Under the pieces are notes generated by a model, which was given only the letters and a program-made list of their open reading frames with translations, did no database searches and was not told the origin of the DNA. A stretch of 64,000 nt of DNA from Siphonodentalium dalli (Eukaryota; Mollusca; Scaphopoda; Gadilida; Siphonodentaliidae): NCBI GenBank assembly GCA_032622095.1, contig CP136063.1, positions 82,623,980-82,687,979 on the forward strand, given 5' to 3'. Shown here piece after piece: positions 54,721 to 64,000 of this stretch. The translations under genes were made by a program, and so were the position numbers. Numbering within the stretch: the first letter of the stretch is position 1; every line of letters starts with the position of its first letter.

Positions 54721-57700
54721 TACTCTAGTAGCTGAGGGCGTTTTGTATGCACTTTTATGTCCAGAGCAAAACTCTTCACGAATCCACTAATTGAAGGTAC
54801 ACGAACAATATTTGGTTGGTGACACATTTCCCATTGAGGGCGAAATGGGTCAAATGGCCACGCCCCTTTTTGCGCGAAGTACTACCACCCGCCGTGACTA
54901 TATCTCCAGAACCGTTGGCCAAAGGGGGTCGTGTGACCACTCAAAATGTGCGGAATGGCCACATTATGGGTGGTCAATAATACATTTTCATATCCAAAAG
55001 TCAATGGTTTTTAAGATAATTGCCAAAAACCAAAAAAAAATCCATTTTAAGGGCCCAATTTTGGGGTTCAGCACTTTTATCTCAAAGCCGAGCCCCCAAT
55101 TCGAATTTTATTGATCTATATCCATCGGTGCCACATATAGGTATAATTTCTGTACCATTATCGGATGGGATTGACCTCCAAGGAGCTCTTGACCCTGAAA
55201 ATCCACATTATGGGGGGTCAGTAATACATTTTCATATCCAAAAGTCAATGGTTTTTAAGATAATTGCCAAAAACCGATTTCAGCATGTTACGCACCACAA
55301 GTATACAATACCACCAAGGCCACAGCATATGTATGACACTTTTTAAAGAACTATCCGAATTCTCTGATCGACTTAAGAGCACAATTGACCACACACAATG
55401 GGATTAGCTGGAAATTGCTGCTGAGGATGTGTTGATCCCGACACACAACGTGAGCTCTTCATGACTGAACATGCCTTGGAAACTGGTGTGATTTACCAAA
55501 AATCAGGTAACAATTGTGCTCTAATCAACAGAAATGTACAGATTGAACAAAACAGGTTTTCCAAATTTGTTATCAACATTTAACAGCTGATCTGATTTAA
55601 GTGACCAAGATATGAAACATGCTAAACACTTTTACTAAATGGAATAACCAGCTGTTTACTTCATGCAGCAGCCACATGTTGCGATCCTAAAATGGGTATT
55701 GCACCTGGGCATAGTAAAAACATGTTGTAATCAGATGGGAGATGACCATATATACCAGTATATATTTCAGAAGTAATCAATTCTTACAAAAGGACACCTC
55801 ATCTCACAAAAAGTTTTAGGAAATGATGGAATGATCACTATTCAATCAATAGTAGAATGAGCCTTTGTCAGTCCAACATTAGTTTTGATTGGCCATGATA
55901 GTTGCATCACTTGCAGGTTGGAGAAGATGAGGGTCTATAATTTCACTAACATAATTCTTCATAATAGCTAATAGCCCTCATAACTTACCATTTTAAAGAT
56001 ATTTTCATTTTCAATACCACCTCAGGTTAAGTGGTCCTGCTAATTTTATATTATGCTGATGGGTACTGCTGGATTGATATGTTTGTAGGTCAAAGCAATT
56101 CTGTCAAGTACCATCATTTTACCTAAAGTTGGTTATTTTTGCATTGTTTGGCTAACCCGAGCAATTTGTGCAAAAGTCAGTGTCTGTATGCAACATTCAA
56201 GAACATATATACTTCAAAATTTTATTGTGTACGCTGATGTTTGGTAAACAACAGGAATAGTCATCTCAATTATGTCCAGTTTGTAAAAACCAGCACCCAT
56301 TATTAAAATATTTCACAATATACATGTTTTTTAATGTTTTCTACACATTGTGGCTTATCCTCGATTCGTTCAGATCGCTTTGCTCTACCTAAATATCATA
56401 CCAAATGTATTAGCATCACCACTAAACTTGGGATGAATACTGCCAAATGAATATATTGTGATAAGGGCAGTGGAAAAATAATGGTTGAGTCTTTTCTAAA
56501 TATAATTCTAGTAAAACCTACACAATACCGTCTTGGTCTGATAAGACTCAGAGACATGTTTATTTAGGAGTATAGACATGAAGTCCACCAGTTTCATGAA
56601 AATTAAATGGGCTCTGCACTAGTAACATCTGGACTCCTGGGACCCATTAATATTGACAAATGCAACACAAATGAAAAATACATAGTAACTTTCCTCAAAC
56701 ATAGATTATAACCTGACAATCATTGTGTTTGAATCAGTGTACATATGTATATGTAGGCATGGCCATAGCATGTTTTTGAAATACTGCAGAGTGCAGACCA
56801 TAAATTTCACTAGAATATACATGTAGTTACTGCATGTACATCACACACATAAGGCGACTGACACACATAAACGTACCTGCAGGGTTCACAATATTTGACA
56901 TGTAAAGTATATATATATATCTCCTGTGCATATAACATCAAACCAAACGGTTTACAGTACCTTTACTGACATTTTTGGAGTGGCACATATACATACATCA
57001 AAAATAAAAGTCAATTTAAAGGGACGAAATGAAAACTAAATTTGTGCAACTATAATGGAGATATATATTGCATTACAACATCCACAAATCTACAAAATCT
57101 ACAACATCCACAAATCTACAAAATCTACAAAAACATCTGACTATCATAGACATTGGTAATGTGATCATTTTTCCTTGATAAGTTGAAACATAAGGGAGGA
57201 TTGCATAGCATGGCTACATGCAGAATGTAGATTTGTATGTATTTATATCTGCATATCAACTGATGCTTGTATTTTTCTTCTAACTCACTCCAGGCTAGCC
57301 ATTATTTGTTCTAGAATAATGTACATGTTAGGAAAATTGTAGAACCTTTATACAAAATGGTGATGCAGCCAATCAAAATTGATGTGGGACTGATAAAGAC
57401 ACAACCTGCTCGACTACTGAATCATACTGATTGATCAAATTGTAGTAACTCAACATTTACTAAACCTACTTGTGGGCTGAGTATAATTCAATTCAACATT
57501 AGAATACCATAAAAACACCCTTTTCTCCCATAAGTTTAAAGAAAATAACACATTGAACTCATTTACAAGTATATTGCTAATGTGATATATGTCATTCCAT
57601 TTATAACCATTTTGGCAGCCATCTCACATCAAAGGCCATGAAATCTAGATAACAAAAGATGAACTACATTCAAATTATATCACCAGGTAACCTTTTTGTA

Positions 57701-58296
57701 GGAGTTTTAGGTTACTGATCAAATACCGTATAATTGATGATTTCCTCAACATCTTTGTTATTGGGAAAATGTCTGTTTTTCATTCTACGACCAATATATT
57801 CCATCCAAAAACCTTATTTTCAGGGTCAAGAGCTCCTTGGAGGTCAATCTCATCCAATAATGGTACAGAAATTATACCTATATGTGACACCGATGGATAT
57901 AGATCAATAAAATTTGTATTGGGGGCTCAGCTTTGAGATAAAAGTGCTGAACCCCAAAATTGGGCCCTTAAAAATGGATGTTTTTTTGTTTTTGGCAATT
58001 ATCTTAAAAACCATTGACTTTTGGATATAAAAATGTATTACTGACCCCCCATAATGCGGCCATTCTGCACATTTTGAGTGGTCACACGACCCCCTATGTC
58101 CAACGGTTCTGGAGATATAGTCACGGCGGGTGGTAGTATTCGCGCAAAAAGGGGCGTGGCCATTTGACCCATTTCGCCCTCAATGGGAAATGTGTCACCA
58201 ACCAAATATTGTTCGTGTACCTTCAATTAGTGGATTCGTGAAGAGGTTTGCTCTGGACATAAAAGTGCATACAAAACGCCCTCAGCTACTAGAGTA
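54721..58296. mobile_element. Foldback DNA element 2 (3.58 kb) with about 480-bp arms
   Basis: The left arm 54721-55205 is matched in reverse complement by about 57815-58296. The ends are TACTCTAGTAGCTGAGGGCG and CGCCCTCAGCTACTAGAGTA, with CAG on both sides (54718-54720 and 58297-58299), a candidate 3-bp TSD. A roughly 80-base part of the left arm (TCATATCCAAAAGTCAATGG onward) is repeated directly at about 54985-55030 and 55225-55275. The interior of about 2.6 kb is AT-rich with no recognisable protein. ORFs spanning the arms (54791-55346, 58038-58573) are not genes. It differs in sequence from the first foldback. Confidence 0.8.
57068..57130. repeat. Short tandem repeat ACATCCACAAATCTACAAAATCTA
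   Basis: Two and a half copies of a 24-27 base unit, ACATCCACAAATCTACAAAA followed by TCTACA, lie in the interior of foldback 2. Confidence 0.6.
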
Positions 58297-58299
58297 CAG

Positions 58300-60835
58300 A
58301 GTGTTTCACATCACATTAAATCTTATCTTATGCATAACTTTATTATTTTACGAATGCGTTCATGTACATCCACAATTTGGGCAATATGTTTTCAGTTTTA
58401 TATCTAATTATATCGGCTGCAATGAAAATAAATTCTTCTGCATTTTTATTATATTTTCGTCTGCCTGTCGTCTGCTGCTCTCTTTTTTAATGACATACAT
58501 CATACATAGAAATATATTGATGTCTCCGGATTCGAACATTAAGTATGTCTTTATCTGTAAATTCCGATCTTGATTACTTGTTATTAATGACACATAAATA
58601 TTCTATTTTGTGATATGAATTTACCGTGATTTATTCCCCCAAAGTAGTTTATTTACGGATTTCAGTTAAAGATGGATTATCTCTTTAAATAACAATTTTT
58701 AAATAGTTTCGTGGGTATAAAATAATAAATATGAATTGAAGACCCCTGTCCGGAAAAGCTTCTGTCAATTAATATTGATTTTATTTCGAATATTTTATTA
58801 TAAAATGAGAGGATTGAGTGGGACACTTTATTGTTCTATTTTTAGAACAGACCATTCAGGTGATAACTATATAGATCATTAGCGTGTTCCAATAGCGACG
58901 TTCTGAACGTCAAATGTCACAGATTGATTGTTTGTATTGTTGTATTCCATAATTATAAGCGATAATGAGTCTAATTAACGTTTATTTGTGAAAAAATTAC
59001 ACAATAAGATTTCTGGTCTCTGTTAACAGTAACCACTATTGTTCGTTAGCTAAAAAAAGAAGAAGTTTTTAGACCAGAACATATTCGAAATATAATCCAT
59101 GTTAATCGATAGAAGCATTTCCGAACAGGGTTCTTCGATTCATATCTAATATGTTATGCCCCGGTAAATATATAACACATGTTTAAAAAGAGAAAGACCA
59201 TCTTTAATTACGAATTGCACTTAACTTGGCTGTCCGTATTTACTTCATATATTTTGTCCGAGAGTATATTGACCTACAGTACCTACTCGGGGAGAGCTTT
59301 CCGATGAATGGCAACAAGCCATATTTCCGACAAAATCCTGAAAAGTTACCCATAATTCTGCTGTGGTTAAAGAAGTCGATTACTTAGGGCATTACTGTAT
59401 TTTTAATTACTCGTTCCAGCAATAAGCCTCGGTATAAATGTTCTTGGGCGTTGTTAGTGTTCTTGCAATATTCGGCGAGTAAAAAGAATTGGAAGACAGA
59501 CACATAACCAAAGCAACATTAATGTAACAAGAAAACCAATGTCAGAAATGGTAACGCGCTCAAGATCATATATTATATACCCATGATTGTAATTATAGAA
59601 TATAAAATATATTGGTTTCGCGAATGACCAACTCAGAATTCCGTTAAAATAACAATAACAACCAGCACCTAATTAACGAACCGGTGGCCGACTCGGCCGT
59701 CTCCGACCACAACCCCCAGTGGGCTGCAGAACGAAAAATGTCTATTAAAGTTGAAATATAAGACTTACAAATTATCTTTTTCATTTCTTTTATTTGTAAT
59801 TGGCATAGCTTATCACAAGCCAAAAATCAACTTTATTGACATAACGTTAATTAACGACAATAAACGAAATTGAAATTCCCAACTAAACCTTTTACACCGA
59901 CTCGCAGTTCGACTTTTAATCCTCCCAAAAATTCCCATTCTATAAATAAAACACCCATGTTAATGGATGCGCCCAGGCGAAACAGGAATCTCTACATTAG
60001 TATACACACGTGGCGCGTATGAATAACAATGTCGAAAGTCGCCAAGAAACAAAGACTCATTTTATTGGTTGTTTTGTGGCATTTTACGATCAAACGAAAG
60101 GCAGAGTGTGACATATAACAAGGTACCCGATATAACCCAAATGTAAACAGAGGAAAGTGATAATGAAATACCGTGTAACTGTCTTGAGTTGGTGTACGCA
60201 TGAATTAATTACTGGGACATAGGTACATGTATCTACTTTATATTTGTCGCGACACAGACTAACATGATGTGGGCGTCGGGTGTTTGTTCACATGCAGTGT
60301 TGACGTAGGTCTAAAGTGACAGTGTGTGGCAAATGACGAACGGTTCAAATAAATGCAAGTGCCCACTGATGCACACGCTAACGGAAATTAGTAACACTGT
60401 TTTGAACTTGAAATGAAAATAGACTAGTGTCGTCCCATGTGTGGCGGGGTGGGTGTGGGGGGCTACGGTGGATAAGTTGCTAGGGTTCATGGCACATTAG
60501 GTCTTCATGCGCCACCCATCACTGGCGAGGCTGGTCCTAATTCCAATAGGCGCGGATTTGTGACTTGTTTGGTGTAGCTGGACAAGTTTGACAGTATAAC
60601 TGCCATCTAGCGCAGTATTATGTCATGAAACGATCTAGCATCAAAAACGACGAAAAACCACAATAAACAAAATCAAACTATGCATGGCGCGTCTGCCATT
60701 TTGTATGTACGTTGCTGACTGCCCAGTTATCTCATAAACAGAAAACTAATCTACTACAAATCTATACAAATAAACTCAATTGTGTTTGTTTGTCTGTCGA
60801 CCTATGTGCGACTAAACGGCTGGACTTTGGGAGCT
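58300..60835. other. Intergenic with scattered repeat fragments
   Basis: No gene is seen. 58455-58500 (GTCTGCCTGTCGTCTGCTGCTC) resembles part of the TTAA MITE family. 59285-59400 is the inverted copy of 2968-3078. 59660-59705 matches the end of the 23370-23745 tandem unit. An ORF at 59992-60201 (-) has no signature. Confidence 0.45.
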
Positions 60836-60839
60836 GAAA

Positions 60840-61510
60840 ACTTGTACACAGGCGTCAATTGACACGGAGTGTCATCGGATAGGTGCCGTTGATGTCATAT
60901 TGTCGTAAAAGGGCACTAATAATTAATATACCTAAATAATAAATAATATACCGAAATGATTAGAATCCGGTCTTTGAAAAAAAATATTCAAATGGGTAAT
61001 TTGACCCGTTGAGTGTCATATGAGCTATACCGTTGACCTCAGACGACTTAATTGGGCACTAATGAACAATTATGATTAAATAACTAATCATATACCCAAA
61101 ATGGATGGCCCCTGGTCGCTCGAAATCAGCATACAGGGGAGTACCAATGGATAGGTGCCTACAGGGGAACTTAAACATGATAATATGATACATGAGCAAT
61201 AAATAGCGTTCCCTATCAGCCTAGAAAAGCGTTCCTTGTCAAATAATACGATATGTAGGAAAATTTATTCACATGGGTAACCTGACCAGGGGAATATCAT
61301 TGTATAGGCGCCTTTGACACCCGGTGACTTAATGCGGGGGTAATAAATTATATTAATATATATGAACAATGAAGAGCGTTTATTATCATCTCAGAAGATA
61401 TGTGGGGAAAATTGGCACACATTGGTAATTTGACACGCTGGGTGTCGTGGGATAGATGTCGTGGGCCTCACTAATAATTAACACTAAAGCACGTTTATTA
61501 TCAACTTAAC
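60840..61510. repeat. Degenerate tandem repeat, about five units of 128-154 bp
   Basis: A block like GAGTGTCATNGGATAGGTGCCGTTGA recurs at about 60867, 61011, 61139, 61293 and 61440. Three of these are preceded by a GGTAATTTGACCCG-like block, and units contain GGGCACTAATAATTAAT and CCTAAATAA-type AT-rich segments. The units are strongly diverged. Confidence 0.6.
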
Positions 61511-61539
61511 CCTTTCAGTGCCAGGTCCGATTTTTGTAT

Positions 61540-61720
61540 CAACCCATATACCCTGTGCCAATGCATTCTCTTATAATGCATCGGCCTAACAAATTTTCAT
61601 TATTTTTTATTATTTTTTACAATTTTTTACAATTTTGATAATTTTTTCTTGTATTCTTTAACAAGACTTATTTTGTAGGTTTAGTGCCAGGGAATCTTAC
61701 GTTTTTCATGGGCATCAAAT
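61540..61720. mobile_element. Collapsed copy of the double-hairpin MITE
   Basis: ACCCTGTGCCAATGCATTCT is followed directly by CTTATAATGCATCGGCCTAACAA, so most of the hairpin is lost. The downstream sequence TTCTTGTATTCTTTAACAA matches, in reverse complement, 62770-62800 in the full element. It is an internal-deletion derivative of the family at 62489-62931. Confidence 0.6.
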
Positions 61721-62298
61721 TATTACTATGAATACTTGGTGATAGTTTTGAGTTTTGAGGACCACTTGGCCAGGGGTGATGACATTGTGGACTAAGAACG
61801 TTCTATTTTTTGATCGGGCCAAACCAACCTGGGCATACATGGCCTGTAGTTGATAGCACTCACACCAGACATGGTTGAAACTGATGTTAAGGTCATATAT
61901 GTGAAAGTAACATGGGTAATTGTGCTTACCTTGACTATAATCAGTGCCGAAATCGCGTTAAACCATCTCGATATACGCGTATTGTTAATGAATCATAATA
62001 TGCAGAACATCGTATCTATGTTACATCTTTATATAATATATGTAAATTGTTTGATAGATCTGTTAGTAAAGCGACGGATTTGGTTGTTATCTTTTGCAGA
62101 CAGGTTAATCTATTATATCACATTAAACCCCTTTAAAAAGCCATTACATATCTCCTTATATCTCAATAGGCGCGTGCTTCCCAGAATACTTGGCGTCGCG
62201 CCAACAAAATTAACGCCCAGATTAATACAATTCTTTTAAATATTTTGATTTGTTAAAAAGGCCTAAAGCTCTAGATTTTGTTCATGTGATATACAAGA
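61721..62298. other. Intergenic, nothing recognised
   Basis: An ORF at 61850-62239 (129 codons) has no recognised family and AT-driven composition. No other feature was seen. Confidence 0.35.
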
Positions 62299-62469
62299 TC
62301 TTCAACTCGTTATGTTGGGATATAAGATTTTATGAAACTCGTTATGTTGGGATATAAGATTTTACGAAACTCGTTACATAAATTTGATTCACAACTCGTC
62401 TACGACTCGTTGTGAATCAAATTTATTAAACACGTTTCATAAAATCTTATATCCCAACATAACGAGTTG
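62299..62469. repeat. Long palindrome with a tandemly repeated left arm
   Basis: AACTCGTTATGTTGGGATAT followed by AAGATTTTA occurs twice in tandem (from about 62305 and 62338) and once inverted (about 62427-62468). The inner arms TAAATTTGATTCACAACTCG and CGTTGTGAATCAAATTTATT pair around about 12 bases near 62400. Confidence 0.75.
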
Positions 62470-62488
62470 GAGATCCTCAATATTTCGC

Positions 62489-62931
62489 ATATATGTGACC
62501 CGCCATATCAAATCCAGTCGGGATTTTTTTACCCTGTGCCAATGCATTCTCTTATATATGCGAGTCGACCATAGGTCGCCTCGCATATATAAGAGAATGC
62601 ATTGGCTTAACAATATTTTAAATAAATGTTTCTTACAATTTTTAGGACATAAAATTAAAAAAAACATCCATTACCCTGCAGGGAGCCCCACACATATATA
62701 GAAGCACATAGAAGAGTGTCGTCTGCTCATGTTTGTCTGGGGCTCTGTATGGGTGAAATTATAAAATTGTTAAAGAATACAAGAACAAATTATTAAAATT
62801 GTTAGGCCAATGCATTCTCTTATATATGCGAGGCAACCTATGGTCGACTCGCATATATAAGAGAATGCATTGGCACAGGGTAAAAAAAATGCCGACTTCC
62901 GACTGGATTTGATATGGCGGGTCACATATAT
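62489..62931. mobile_element. Full-length double-hairpin MITE (443 bp)
   Basis: Terminal inverted repeats are ATATATGTGACCCGCCATAT and ATATGGCGGGTCACATATAT. Just inside each end sits a complete hairpin with arms CCAATGCATTCTCTTATATA and TATATAAGAGAATGCATTGG (62538-62606 and 62813-62874), each bordered by ACCCTGTG or CACAGGGT on its outer side. The core 62613-62805 is noncoding and contains AGTGTCGTCTGCTCATG. Related copies are at 8622-8800, 37944-38133 and 61540-61720. Confidence 0.8.
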
Positions 62932-63016
62932 CGTCTTATTTTAATCCACGTGACACCATCGATTATTACTATGTATAAATTTAAATCAGCCACGCGCCTT
63001 TAAGATATAGTGTCTG

Positions 63017-63227
63017 TTAACACATTCTATACTAAATTGTTTCTCCCGTTTAGTTAAAAAGTTATACATTGGAATGGTCTATTATTCATTTTGGAGAGGT
63101 ATTTAGTATTAAGTAGATGACGACAGTCAGACAAAAAGATAACACAAGTGCTGAGGGATTCATATTCATCGGTGGGAAATGTTCATATAATAAGTTCAAC
63201 AAACGACACATTTACTAAGGGGATTAA
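63017..63227 (+). mobile_element. TTAA MITE upstream of CAO gene 3 (diverged)
   Basis: It begins TTAACACATTCTATACTAAA and shares GTCTATTATTCATTT, AGATGACGACAG and AATAAGTTCAACAAAC with the copies upstream of genes 1 and 2. A possible right end is ACTAAGGGGATTAA. It lies about 60 bases before the TTTCAG acceptor-like site at 63286. Confidence 0.55.
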
Positions 63228-63298
63228 TTATCGATGAGTATTTGTTACATAAATTGGTAATTATTTACTTGATATCAATATTTCAGTGAGAGCTATAC

Positions 63299-63304
63299 AT
63301 GTGA
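63299..63304 (+). promoter_or_regulatory. Minimal start-stop upstream ORF (ATG TGA)
   Basis: ATG at 63299 is followed immediately by TGA at 63302. It is in frame with and 9 bases upstream of the ATG of CAO gene 3, and an earlier in-frame TGA lies at 63287. If transcribed, such an element can stall or reduce initiation at the main start; that is an inference from known minimal uORFs. Confidence 0.4.
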
Positions 63305-63307
63305 GCC

Positions 63308-64000
63308 ATGACAGAGAAATTCCGGCGCACGATAGGAAAATGGCGGTGTACGTCATTCGTCCTGATGTTCATCATCTTTCTGTTAGTCATTGCACTTATC
63401 GCTGTTGTTATCCACAAGACATCTATCGTCAACGACCTTACTAAGCAGACATGTGGTCAATCATCTGATGACGTGATTGATACGTCAGAGCCGGAATATC
63501 TTGGACCATTTCATCATCTCACAAGACGGGAAATTCGTGGGGTTCAGAACTATTTACACAGCGTAGAATCTCTGGGTATAGTTCAGCCGGAAGACGTCGT
63601 ATTAAACAGTACATATCTGTACTACGCGGACTTGCTAATGCCAACTAAAGCAGAAGTCCTACATTATTTAGACAGAGGAGGTGATGAGCCCACCAGGACT
63701 GCGAAAGTTGTGTTGATAATGGGAGATGCAGAAACTCCTGTTGTCGAGGAATTAGAAGTGGGTCCACTTCCAGAGCCCAATTATCACAAACGGATCTCAT
63801 ACAAGAACAAACGTCGCAATCCCATTGAGTTCAGTTTTCGTCCAATCACAAATGCCGACACAAAGAATCTTAAAGAAAGAATTTTCCCTCAGATCGACTT
63901 GATGATAGGCGATATACTAATAGAGAATTACGACGCCAGATTGACCAATTGTGAGAATAAATGTCTGGAATATCGGACGAGTTTCATTTCGTCTGGCATA
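63308..64000 (+). CDS. Copper amine oxidase gene 3, N-terminal part (runs off window)
   Basis: The frame is open for 231 codons to the window end. It begins MTEKFRRTIGKWRCTSFVLM, with a membrane anchor (SFVLMFIIFLLVIALIAVVI), then FHHLTRREIRG, VLNSTYLYYADLLMPTK, VEELEVGPLPEPNYHKRISY and ENYDARLTNCENKCLEY. These align with genes 1 and 2 along the whole stretch but with many substitutions, so it is an older duplicate. The ATG at 63308 is supported by an in-frame TGA at 63287 just after a TTTCAG acceptor-like site. Catalytic residues lie beyond the window. It should be the same type II membrane enzyme. Confidence 0.88.
   Translation, partial: MTEKFRRTIGKWRCTSFVLMFIIFLLVIALIAVVIHKTSIVNDLTKQTCGQSSDDVIDTSEPEYLGPFHHLTRREIRGVQNYLHSVESLGIVQPEDVVLNSTYLYYADLLMPTKAEVLHYLDRGGDEPTRTAKVVLIMGDAETPVVEELEVGPLPEPNYHKRISYKNKRRNPIEFSFRPITNADTKNLKERIFPQIDLMIGDILIENYDARLTNCENKCLEYRTSFISSGI

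Noticed and set aside
54791-55346. ORFs in the left arm of foldback 2 and mirror ORFs at 58038-58573
   Set aside because: They are inverted-repeat arms read in both directions, with no motif and no codon conservation between arms beyond DNA identity.
61850-62239. 129-codon ORF on the + strand
   Set aside because: Composition is AT-driven with long hydrophobic runs and no motif, and it has no homologous partner near the other CAO genes.
1-64000. CRISPR array, bacterial operon or phage region
   Set aside because: Introns, LINE/PLE retroelements and repeat structure show a eukaryotic nuclear genome. No regularly spaced short identical repeats were found.

Overview
This looks like a piece of an AT-rich animal nuclear genome, probably a lophotrochozoan and possibly a bivalve mollusc. 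That placement is inferred from three things: tandem membrane-anchored copper amine oxidase genes with an intron, a heavy load of Penelope-like and non-LTR retrotransposons, and many MITE and foldback elements. No operons, CRISPR arrays or convincing RNA genes were seen. The only host protein-coding genes recognised are three copies of a copper-containing amine oxidase (CAO), all on the + strand at about 6.1-9.9 kb, 34.6-39.1 kb and 63.3 kb to the window end (the last is cut off).

Genes 1 and 2 lie in a large segmental duplication: duplicon A is about 345-11990 and duplicon B about 27890-39625. Their coding exons have identical lengths (2096 and 321 bases) and intact catalytic residues. By eye they differ at about 35 of 698 codons in the large exon and 7 of 106 in the last exon. 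The introns and flanks differ by many clean insertions. Because each duplicon serves as the empty site for the other, several transposon insertions can be delimited to the base, often with target-site duplications (TSDs). Gene 3 is more diverged.

Layout: 0.4-1.75 kb, inverted-repeat element; 1.75-2.6 kb, L1/Tx1-like LINE relic; 3.4-5.75 kb, two hAT-like MITEs; 5.8-9.9 kb, CAO gene 1; 10.4-11.75 kb, truncated LINE containing a palindrome; 12.6-15.0 kb, Penelope-like element with an open RT plus GIY-YIG ORF; 15.5-16.75 kb, truncated LINE; 16.9-19.8 kb, dead piggyBac transposase split by a 931-bp DNA transposon; 20.1-23.3 kb, decayed CR1/L2-like LINE on the - strand; 23.4-27.9 kb, tandem and dispersed repeats; 28.0-28.7 kb, second copy of the L1/Tx1-like relic; 28.7-33.0 kb, 4.3-kb foldback element; 33.7-39.1 kb, TTAA MITEs and CAO gene 2; 43.0-45.6 kb, broken Penelope-like element lacking its YxDD motif; 47.1-50.0 kb, nested inverted-repeat elements; 52.6-54.3 kb, truncated LINE; 54.7-58.3 kb, second foldback with a related empty site at 46.9 kb; 60.8-61.5 kb, degenerate tandem repeat; 62.3-62.9 kb, palindrome cluster; 63.0-64.0 kb, MITE and start of CAO gene 3.

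The CAO products should be single-pass, outward-facing membrane enzymes that oxidise primary amines to aldehyde, ammonia and hydrogen peroxide. Nothing else here clearly works with them. The most unusual features are the two long-armed foldbacks, a MITE family built from two hairpins, and a TTAA-flanked MITE close upstream of all three CAO genes.
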